Source: Archangium violaceum (GTDB lineage: Bacteria > Myxococcota > Myxococcia > Myxococcales > Myxococcaceae). From it: a stretch of DNA of 64,000 nucleotides. The notes below the pieces were generated by a model, which searched no databases, had not been told where the DNA came from, and was given only the letters and a program-made list of their open reading frames with translations. Position numbers and translations under genes: made by a program. The stretch's first letter is position 1, and every line of letters starts with the position of its first letter. The DNA is taken from positions 6,864,001 through 6,928,000 of the forward strand of contig NZ_CP069396.1 of NCBI RefSeq assembly GCF_016887565.1, given 5' to 3'. Shown one piece after another: positions 25,487-32,924 of the stretch.

Positions 25487-27549
25487 AGCTCGCCGACCTG
25501 CTCGCCGCATGGCCGTTAACCCGGCAGGGCCCCGAGTCGTGGCTCGCGGTCTTTGCCGATGGTGAAGATGCACATGCCGTGATCCGGGCGTGTGGCGCCA
25601 CGCTGGCGCGCCCGATGGGGCACGCGGACGTCATCGGCGCGCTCGTCCAGCAGGGCGAGTTCGAGCTGGCCACGCTGCTGCTTCAGGACGAGGTCTTCCT
25701 CGCCCAGGCGGAGGCACCCCTCGTCAAGGACCTGGAGTCCCAGGTGGAGCGGGCCACCGCTGCGGCCGTCGAAGAGCTGCGTGGAACACTCGCCGGGCTC
25801 TTGGAGCGCGCACAGCGGCTCGGTGTCCGCGTCGAGGCGGAGGCCATTCTGAAACCGGGCTCGAGGCGGCTGCGGGAGGGACGCTCACGGCTGAAGGCCC
25901 TTGAGAAGCAGGTGACCGAGGCGGAGTTCAAGCAGGTGCGAGACCTGGAGCGTCGGCTCGCGGAGACAGCATGTCCGCCCGCGCTGAATGGCCAGATGTT
26001 CGAGGAGTGGAAGGCCAGCGTCGCGCAGGCGCTCCGCCTGGGCGCGATCGAGGCTGCGGCGGCTGCCATCGAGGCGGGGCCCAGCGCGGACCGTCCACCG
26101 GCGGTCAGCGTCCCCACTCCCCCCATCTGGCCCTACTCAAGGGAGCCCCTGGATGGGGTGGTGGGCTGGTTCTTCGGAAACGGACTGATTCCACCCGGCT
26201 TCGAGCGGCATGTGCCTGAAGCGTCCGACGAGGCCGCCTGGAAGCTGCTCAAGGCGCTCAAGGCGGTGGGGGAGAAGGATAGCGAGCCCGAGCGGGCAGC
26301 CCTGCTTCAGGCCCTAGCGGCGGTTCTGGAGTGCGAGGTGCTCCGGACGGAAGCCTCGGCGGCCGGAACGGTGATCCACGTCGATGATCTCAGCGCGCCC
26401 GGGTTCCATGCCTTTGGCCGGCGCCGATGGCCGAAGGGCATTCCGCTCTGGCTGCCAGGCCAGGCGCAAGCGTCGCCGGCCGTCCCCGCCGGTGAGCTCG
26501 TCGTCCGCGTCGTCCTCGGTCCGCCAGACCCCGCCGACAACACCCTGCACCTGCGCCTCCAGGACGTCTTCGCGGTGCTGCATGATCGCACCCGCCGCCG
26601 GTCCCGGCTGCTCGCGCAGTTGGGGCGCCAGCTCCCCCTGGATCGTGCCTTTGACACGGTGATGGTCGACGAGTCCACGCGCTGGGAGCGCCAGGATCTG
26701 CCCGGGGAGCTCCTCCTGGCCGAGCAGCCCACGCTGCTGGTGGCAGCCCCGGGAATGGGCAAGAGCACCCTGCTCGCCGAGCTGGCCGCGCAGTCTCCGG
26801 AAGCTGCGATCGTCGAGGCCAGCAAGGGGGAGGTGCCACAGGCGCGCGTGCTCCTGATCGACGGCGTCGATCGCTTGAGCGCGGATGCGGTGCGGGGGAT
26901 GACGAGGGAGCTTCACTGGGCACGGACCAGCCAGCACCCTGCGCCCGCGGTGCTCGTCGCGGTCCGGCCCGAGGCACGGGAGATGATCGAGCGCAGCGCC
27001 GCTGGCATGTTCCGCGTCATTGAGCTGCCACCCCGCTCCGCCGCCTCGCTTCGCGAGCAGGCTCGGGTGATGCTGGGGTGGGTCGGCATTGAGGCGGAGG
27101 TCCCGGGAAGCTATGACCGGCTCGCGTTCCTGGCGAGCGGCAACCCGACTCTCTTGTTCCACCTGTGCCGTGCCCTGGCGGTCTTGTTGGCGGGCGCAGG
27201 GAGGCGGCGCCGCCGCTTCGAGCCCGCGCATGTGGAGCAGGCCTGGCAGGACAGCACCTTCAGCCAGGCAGCGCGGGAGTTGCTCTGGGCGCCTCTGCAG
27301 TCTCATGAAGGGGCCGCGGAGGTGCTGCGCGCCATCGTGGAATTCGCCGAGCCGGGCAAGCCGCTGAGCCGGGAAGATCTGGCCTGGGCGGTGGGCAGGG
27401 GGGAGGCGGCCTGGGTTGAGTCGCGTGTGCGGCTCCTTCGAGGATACGGGCTGCTGCGCGTCACCGAAGAGGGGATCGGCCTGGCACCCGGCGGCGTGGC
27501 CCTGCTGGCGAGAGCATGGACCGCTCCCGCCACGACACCGAACACGTGA
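25483..27549 (+). CDS. P-loop NTPase of unknown family, third gene of the defence operon
   Basis: The 688-residue protein starts at GTG 25483, overlapping the PLD gene by 4 nt. The N-terminal ~200 residues are helical and charged with likely coiled coils (LVKDLESQVERATAAAVEELRGTLAGLLERAQRLG). A middle region with HVDDLSAPGFHAFGRRRW and VVRVVLGPPDPADNTLHL looks beta-rich. From about 400 comes an AAA/STAND-like ATPase: Walker A APGMGKSTLL (K427), Walker B VLLIDGVDRL (D460) and a sensor-like VLVAVRPEAR. The C-terminal ~120 residues suggest a winged helix (AWVESRVRLLRGYGLLRVTEEGIGL). I do not recognise it as a component of any named system. Its coupling to the PLD gene implies equal-ratio expression and a shared task. 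Confidence 0.75.
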   Translation: MKLADLLAAWPLTRQGPESWLAVFADGEDAHAVIRACGATLARPMGHADVIGALVQQGEFELATLLLQDEVFLAQAEAPLVKDLESQVERATAAAVEELRGTLAGLLERAQRLGVRVEAEAILKPGSRRLREGRSRLKALEKQVTEAEFKQVRDLERRLAETACPPALNGQMFEEWKASVAQALRLGAIEAAAAAIEAGPSADRPPAVSVPTPPIWPYSREPLDGVVGWFFGNGLIPPGFERHVPEASDEAAWKLLKALKAVGEKDSEPERAALLQALAAVLECEVLRTEASAAGTVIHVDDLSAPGFHAFGRRRWPKGIPLWLPGQAQASPAVPAGELVVRVVLGPPDPADNTLHLRLQDVFAVLHDRTRRRSRLLAQLGRQLPLDRAFDTVMVDESTRWERQDLPGELLLAEQPTLLVAAPGMGKSTLLAELAAQSPEAAIVEASKGEVPQARVLLIDGVDRLSADAVRGMTRELHWARTSQHPAPAVLVAVRPEAREMIERSAAGMFRVIELPPRSAASLREQARVMLGWVGIEAEVPGSYDRLAFLASGNPTLLFHLCRALAVLLAGAGRRRRRFEPAHVEQAWQDSTFSQAARELLWAPLQSHEGAAEVLRAIVEFAEPGKPLSREDLAWAVGRGEAAWVESRVRLLRGYGLLRVTEEGIGLAPGGVALLARAWTAPATTPNT

Positions 27550-27588
27550 GGCCTCCCAGGCCGCGCTTCTCATTGGAGACCCTGGACC

Positions 27589-30500
27589 ATGGCCCCGGCG
27601 ACCGAGATCATCGACTTCGAGCTGGAGCGAGGGCGCCATGGCTCGCTGCTCGGCCGTGAGGATGTGCTAACCGAGCTGGATGCGCTCCTGCTTGGGGGGG
27701 GGCCTCGTGGCTGGGTGCTGGTCAAGGGAGGACTCGGACTGGGCAAGAGCGCGCTCCTGACCGAGTGGCTGAGACGGCGCGAAGCCGCCGGGCAGCGCGT
27801 TCCCCATCATTTCCTGCAGCACGGCGTGGAGGATCGGGATCGGCCCGAAGTGGTGAAGCGCAACCTGGCGGCGCAGACAGAGAAGCTCTACCCAGAGTTG
27901 GTAGATTCAGAGGCACGCCCCGAATCGCGCTTGAGCAAGCTGCTGGTGAGAGTGTCCCAGGTGCTGGGGCCGCGCCAGGAACAGCTAGTGCTGATGGTCG
28001 ATGGGCTCGATGAGGTGGAGGAAGACGCGGACGGCTCCAATCCATTGTCGGGATTCCTGCCGCCTACGCTGCCGCCCGGCGTGAAGGTGCTCTGCGCCTC
28101 ACGCCCCACCTACCCCCATTTGAGCTGGCTGGAAGCACGGGACGGCCTGCGCACGATCGACTTGGATGACGAACGGTGGGCGCGCTCGAACCGGCAGGTG
28201 GTGCGCGAGTACTGGGCACGGGAGCGAGCCTCCTCCCGGTTCAACCCGCCGCTGGCGCAGGGGTTCGTGGAGGAGATCGTCCAGCGGGCCGAGGGCAACA
28301 TCCTCTATTCGGTGAAGCTGGCGGAGTGGCTGGAGGCCCAGCCCGTGGAGAAGAGGCAGGCGGAGCTTCTTCCGCGAGGGCTCGAGGCGCTGCTCGACGA
28401 GAGCTGGGAGCGCATACAGAAGCTGTCTCCAGACCTCCGGGGCTTGGCGGAGGAAGGCCTGGGGGTGATGGCCGTGGCGCGTGACGCACTGCCGCGGTCG
28501 ATCTTGTCGGACGTGGCCGGCTGGAGGGAACTGGGCGAGCCCGATCGGTTCCTCCGGGTGGCGCGCTCGTTCCTGCTGGAAGAGGAGGCACCTGGGCGCA
28601 ACGAGAAGGCGTGGCGGCCCTTCCACGAGTCCTTTCGAAGGTTCGTCCTGACAAAGCTGGGCGCTGAGCGGGCCAGGGTGCTGCACTCACGAATGGCCGG
28701 GAAGCTTTGTCAGTGGCCCCTGGGCAGGGGCGAGAGAGGCTTTCGCAGGAGCTATGCGCTGCGCCATGGCGTGACGCACTTGCTGAAGGCGGAGCAGTGG
28801 GAGCAGGCACGCAAGCTGTACACGGACATGGGCTACTTGGAGAAGCGGTGCCAGGAGGCCGGAGTACTGTCCCTGGAAGAGGCCCTGAAGAGCGCCGTGG
28901 TGGAGGTGCCAGAGCCCGAGCAGGAGTTGGCGAGGGCGCTATTGCGTGCCATCCAGGCGGGCTCGCATGTCTTGAAGAGGGATGCGAAGGCGCTGCCCTT
29001 GCATGTCTACAACTGGCTTCGCTGTGGGGGATGGGAGAGGGAGCGGATCGAGAAGGAGCTGGGGTTTCCAGAGGGGATGCCCGAACTGCGGCTGAGGCAT
29101 CCCGTACGGGCCGGGGCGCACGAGCGGACGTTGGAGGGCCACAGGGACGGGGTGAATGGCTGCGTGGTGACACCGGACGGGCGGTACGTGGTGTCTGCCT
29201 CTGCGGACGGAACGTTGAAGGTGTGGGAGGTGGAGACGGGGCGGGAGGTAGCCACGCTCAAGGGCCACGAGGGCGAAGTGACCGGCTGCGCGGTGACGCC
29301 GGACGGACGAAGCGTGGTGTCCACCTCCGGGGACAGGACGCTCAAGGTGTGGCAGATGGAGACGGGGCAGGAGGTAGCCACGCTCAAGGGCCACGAGGGC
29401 GAAGTGACTTGCTGCGCGGTGACGCCGGACGGGCGTCGCGTGGTGTCTTCCTCCGAGGACAAGACGCTCAAGGTGTGGGAGGTGAAGACGGGGCGGGAGG
29501 TGGCCACGCTCAAGGGTCACGAGGGCAGGGTGCGTGGCTGCGTGGTGACGCCGGATGGACTGCATGTGGTATCCACCTCCGTGGACAAGACGCTGAGGGT
29601 CTGGGAGGTGGAGACGGGGCGGGAGGTGGCCGTGCTGAAGGGCCACGAGGACAAGGTGCGGGGTTGCGCGGTGACACCGGACGGGCGTCGCGTGGTGTCC
29701 GCCTCCGAGGACAAAACGCTCAAGGTGTGGGAGGTGAAGACGGGGCGGGAGGTGGCCACGCTCAAGGGCCACAAGGGCAAGGTGCGTGGCTGCGCGGTAA
29801 CGCCGGACGGGCGGCACGTGGTGTCCACCTCCGACGACGGAACGTTGAAGCTGTGGGAGTTGGAGTCGGGACGGGAGGTGGCCACGCTGGAGGGCCACTG
29901 GGACTGGGTCAATGGCTGCGCGGTGACGCCGGACGGGGGGCGCGTGGTGTCCGCCTCCGGGGACAAGACGCTCAAGGTGTGGCAGGTGGGGACGGGGCAG
30001 GAGGTGGCCACGCTCAAGGGGCACGAGAGCTGGGTGACGGGCTGCGCGGTGACGCCGGACGGGCGGCACGTGGTGTCCGCCTCCGATGACAGGACGCTGA
30101 GGGTCTGGGAGGTGGAGACGGGGCGGGAGGTGGCCGTGCTGAAGGGCCACGAGGACAAGGTGCGAGGTTGCGCGGTGACGTCGGACGGGCGGCGCGTGGT
30201 GTCCGCCTCCGAGGACGGGACGCTCAAGGTATGGGATCTCCGCTCCGGGCAGTGCCTCTATACCCTCCACGGCTTCAATGGATTCCTGACGGTGGCTATC
30301 GGTCTAGATTTCGTTTGTGCAGGAGACGTGAGGGGAAACGTCTGGATCCTTGAGACAGGTTCCTCGGTCGCCAGGATCCCTGTTGATTCCAACAAGGCGA
30401 CTTCGCCGGTAACTCCAACTCCCATGACCTTCTTCTTTCCTCCGCCCCTTCTTGATGCCTACCGTTCCAGGAAACTGGCTCTCTGCATCGGCTCTGGGCT

Positions 30501-31263
30501 CTCATTTAGCGAGGGCGTCCAGGGAAATTTTCCCAAGTGGCTTGAGCTTCCACAGCGTTTCCTGGATGCATGCGAGCGTCAGGGAGTGCTCGACGCGGAG
30601 ATCATCGCGGCCAAGCGCACCCAGTTCGCGAAGAAGATGCGTCTTGAGGTCATGCTCGCGGAGCTGGGCACCCTGGTCACCGCGCTGGGCCGCAGCTACC
30701 AGGACGCGCTCAACGACATCTTCCGGCCCCCCAATGCAGCCCCGGGCCTTGTCCACCACGCCATCGCCCACCTGAGGGTCGGCGCAATCCTGACCACCAA
30801 CTATGATCCGCTCATCGAGGATCTCGGGGAGACACCCCGTCGGCAACCGTACACCTGGAAGGAAGCCGATCGAGCGCTCAACGATCTGCAGGCGGGGCGC
30901 CGCATCCTGTTCAAGATCCACGGGACCGCCGAGCGATACGACACCGTGGTCATCACTGAGCGCGAGTACGACGGGGTCCGCTCCAACACGCGCTATCAAT
31001 CGGTGCTGCGCCACCTGCTCCAGGAGTACATGGTCCTCTTCCTCGGCTATGGGATGAATGACCCGTTCGATATCGATCTAGTGCTCAAGTGGAATGCGGA
31101 TGTGTTCAACTCCGCAGCTCGCCGCCACTACGCACTGTTGAAGGATCCGAGTGACACGGACAGCGACCGCTATCTCCGCGACCACAATGTCCAGGTGCTT
31201 CCCTACAGCGACTACGCGGCCCTCCCCGGCATCCTCGAGGCGTTGAAGCACGCTGGCCCCTGA
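27589..31263 (+). CDS. STAND-like NTPase - WD40 - SIR2 fusion protein (predicted NADase effector)
   Basis: The protein has 1,224 residues from ATG 27589. An N-terminal NACHT/AAA-like NTPase carries Walker A KGGLGLGKSALL (K53) and Walker B LVLMVDGLDE (D138, D141), followed by a helical region to about 510. Residues 514-891 are nine 42-residue WD40 repeats, with a degenerate tenth to about 930, probably one propeller or a propeller and a half. The C-terminus (about 950-1224) is a SIR2 domain with LCIGSGLS (G968-S969-G970), LTTNYDPLIEDL (N1071) and LFKIHGT (H1111), so the NAD-binding and catalytic residues are present. SIR2 effectors in phage defence deplete NAD+. Here the effector is C-terminal to the sensor, opposite to most NLR-like proteins. 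It starts 39 bp after gene 3. Confidence 0.85.
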   Translation: MAPATEIIDFELERGRHGSLLGREDVLTELDALLLGGGPRGWVLVKGGLGLGKSALLTEWLRRREAAGQRVPHHFLQHGVEDRDRPEVVKRNLAAQTEKLYPELVDSEARPESRLSKLLVRVSQVLGPRQEQLVLMVDGLDEVEEDADGSNPLSGFLPPTLPPGVKVLCASRPTYPHLSWLEARDGLRTIDLDDERWARSNRQVVREYWARERASSRFNPPLAQGFVEEIVQRAEGNILYSVKLAEWLEAQPVEKRQAELLPRGLEALLDESWERIQKLSPDLRGLAEEGLGVMAVARDALPRSILSDVAGWRELGEPDRFLRVARSFLLEEEAPGRNEKAWRPFHESFRRFVLTKLGAERARVLHSRMAGKLCQWPLGRGERGFRRSYALRHGVTHLLKAEQWEQARKLYTDMGYLEKRCQEAGVLSLEEALKSAVVEVPEPEQELARALLRAIQAGSHVLKRDAKALPLHVYNWLRCGGWERERIEKELGFPEGMPELRLRHPVRAGAHERTLEGHRDGVNGCVVTPDGRYVVSASADGTLKVWEVETGREVATLKGHEGEVTGCAVTPDGRSVVSTSGDRTLKVWQMETGQEVATLKGHEGEVTCCAVTPDGRRVVSSSEDKTLKVWEVKTGREVATLKGHEGRVRGCVVTPDGLHVVSTSVDKTLRVWEVETGREVAVLKGHEDKVRGCAVTPDGRRVVSASEDKTLKVWEVKTGREVATLKGHKGKVRGCAVTPDGRHVVSTSDDGTLKLWELESGREVATLEGHWDWVNGCAVTPDGGRVVSASGDKTLKVWQVGTGQEVATLKGHESWVTGCAVTPDGRHVVSASDDRTLRVWEVETGREVAVLKGHEDKVRGCAVTSDGRRVVSASEDGTLKVWDLRSGQCLYTLHGFNGFLTVAIGLDFVCAGDVRGNVWILETGSSVARIPVDSNKATSPVTPTPMTFFFPPPLLDAYRSRKLALCIGSGLSFSEGVQGNFPKWLELPQRFLDACERQGVLDAEIIAAKRTQFAKKMRLEVMLAELGTLVTALGRSYQDALNDIFRPPNAAPGLVHHAIAHLRVGAILTTNYDPLIEDLGETPRRQPYTWKEADRALNDLQAGRRILFKIHGTAERYDTVVITEREYDGVRSNTRYQSVLRHLLQEYMVLFLGYGMNDPFDIDLVLKWNADVFNSAARRHYALLKDPSDTDSDRYLRDHNVQVLPYSDYAALPGILEALKHAGP
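29128..30261 (+). repeat. Nine tandem 126-bp repeats encoding WD40 units
   Basis: The period is exactly 126 bp (42 codons) nine times. Each unit encodes a form of TLKGHExxVxGCAVTPDGR followed by xVVSxSxDxTLKVWEVxTGREVA. Units are nearly identical at DNA level, unlike most old WD40 arrays. Variation concentrates at the two or three residues after KGH(E) and at the residue before VVS. A tenth, degenerate unit begins at 30262. Confidence 0.93.
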
Positions 31264-31347
31264 TAACACCCAAAAGGGCATGAGGACCTCCGAGAGGGGT
31301 GGGAGCGCTCAACATGAGGCTGGGGACGTTGACCCAGGGAGGCGAGC

Positions 31348-32139
31348 TCACGCGAAATCGAGGAGGCGGTGCTCTTGGATCAGGCACCGAATGCCCTGCG
31401 CGACGAGCGAGGTGTCGATGCCCTTGAAGGGGGCGTTGTTGAACCACCCGTCGCCCGACACCACCAGCACCTTGCGCCCGGACAGTTGCGTGCAAGCGAT
31501 GTAGGTGCCGGGAAGCTCAGCACGTGCCGGTGCGCTCGGGCCAAAGAGCTTGCGGAATGCGTCGGAGGTGCTCGCGCCGATGCCGACCAGCAGGTGGATG
31601 TCGGGAAAGTGATTGAGGACCTCGCGGAAGCAGGGCCGTCCGTGGTCGAGCACGGTCTGGTACCTGAGCTGCCGGATGGTCTTGCTCGCAAAGGGCGTGA
31701 GCACATCCACGTGGGCGGCGAGGTGACGGGCCTTCGCACGGAAGTACGACACGTTGAGGTGGCGGAGGAGCTCTTCGAAGGCCGGGAAGAACCCCGTCCA
31801 GGGCGGGCCCTTGTCCTTATCCAAGCGCAGTCGCGCTTCGAAGTAGTCCCGCATCTTCTCAAGCGCGGCGGCGGCCTCTTGCTCCCCACAGGCGCTCAAG
31901 TCACGGACGTCGGCTCCCTGTCCGCTCATCGCCAAGCAGCGGTAAGTTGAGAACTCCCCCTCGGAGGGGTTGTATCCGACCGTAAGGACGCGCACCGGTT
32001 GCCCCTCAAACCCCTGGCTTCCGAAGAAGAGGGTGGGCGTTGAGCCCTCGGTGATGCGACCCGTGTAGCCGGGCCTATTCATGAAGTCGTGCTGCACGCG
32101 GCAAGTGTCCATAAACAGCGCCGGGAGGGTTCGCGTCAT
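31348..32139 (-). CDS. Uracil-DNA-glycosylase-superfamily-like protein
   Basis: The protein has 263 residues from ATG 32139, with GGAGG about 12 nt upstream; the longer frame to 32406 runs through non-coding DNA. The segment VRVLTVGYNPSEGEFS (about residues 50-65) resembles the G-x-N-P UDG motif 1, and VSGDGWFNNAPFKGID near the C-terminus sits where family members have their second active-site motif. FPDIHLLVGIGASTSDAF is a Rossmann-like strand and helix. I infer a UDG-fold protein, possibly a base-excision or modified-base-recognition enzyme, but it is divergent. It is convergent with the defence operon, 84 bp downstream of the SIR2 fusion, and may be part of the same island. Confidence 0.55.
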   Translation of the reverse strand: MTRTLPALFMDTCRVQHDFMNRPGYTGRITEGSTPTLFFGSQGFEGQPVRVLTVGYNPSEGEFSTYRCLAMSGQGADVRDLSACGEQEAAAALEKMRDYFEARLRLDKDKGPPWTGFFPAFEELLRHLNVSYFRAKARHLAAHVDVLTPFASKTIRQLRYQTVLDHGRPCFREVLNHFPDIHLLVGIGASTSDAFRKLFGPSAPARAELPGTYIACTQLSGRKVLVVSGDGWFNNAPFKGIDTSLVAQGIRCLIQEHRLLDFA

Positions 32140-32355
32140 GGCGGCGCATCCTCCCCCAAAGGAGACACCGAGGACCACCCCACTAAGTTCGAGTTTCGCA
32201 GTTTTGGAGGCGGTCAAGCCGCTGTCTTCAAGGCGCCGGGCAGTAGCAGGAGGAGGTTTTGTCGACCCTGTTTGCCATGTGGGTTCGCAGAAATCGCAGC
32301 GCGGAGACAGGCGTAGCGCAAGGTGGTGAGCATGTCGGCGAAGGGTAACAGCTCG

Positions 32356-32381
32356 CCGCGCCCCGTCTAGACGGGGCGCGG
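32356..32381. terminator. Perfect 26-bp GC-rich palindrome
   Basis: Two 13-bp arms meet at a central TCTAGA, and the outer arm is CCGCGCCCCG. It lies 37 bp beyond the stop of the truncated IS66 transposase, so it could be that element's terminator, but there is no T-tract. A two-fold-symmetric protein site is the alternative. Confidence 0.4.
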
Positions 32382-32418
32382 ATGAGCCCGCCGAGCATCG
32401 AAGCAAGGAGCGGCGACG

Positions 32419-32790
32419 TCAGTCGGAGCTGGCCGGGAGCGTGACGGTGCCGGGATTCTCGATGGCGGCGAGTGCGGCGCGCAGCAGGTAACGTCCGGGG
32501 TCTTCACCGCGCAGGCGGGCCGTCTCAATCAGCGAGTAGAAGAGGGCCGCTACCTCGGTGCCGCGCAGCGATTTGGAGCCGTAGTGATTCTTACGGCCCA
32601 CCACCATGTCGCGCAGTTGCCGCTCCACCAGGTTGTTGTCCAGCGGCACCCACGGGTTGGAGAGGAAGACGGTCAGCCCGCTCCACAGCTCCAGCATGTA
32701 CTCGAGTGCCTTGCGCAGAGCACTGCCCGGCAGCGAGCGCTGAGCGAGCGCCCACTCGCGGATTGCGGCCACCAGCGGAGCGGACTTCTC
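32419..32790 (-). pseudogene. C-terminal relic of a second, distinct IS66 TnpC
   Basis: The minus strand encodes about 123 residues ending at 32419: EKSAPLVAAIREWALAQR, FLSNPWVPLDNNLVERQLRD, MVVGRKNHYGSKSLRGTEVA and a C-terminal RYLLRAALAAIENPG segment. This is the last third of an IS66 transposase, including the final catalytic Glu of LVERQLR. It is clearly different in sequence from the two full copies, and IS66 copy 2 is inserted in it. The N-terminal part is missing. Confidence 0.85.
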
Positions 32791-32924
32791 GTAAATGCTC
32801 GCCGAGCCCCGTGGTCGAAGAGCTTGACGACGAATGGAGGGCGTGAGGGGGCGCTCACCGCAGTGCAACAAGCACCGCGGCGCCCGGTTAGCTCGAGACA
32901 GGTGGGAATGAGTAGCGTAGCGCG

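Noticed and set aside
29128-30261. Regular direct repeats that could be taken for a CRISPR array
   Set aside because: The 126-bp units are adjacent with no spacers, stay in frame and encode WD40 blades.
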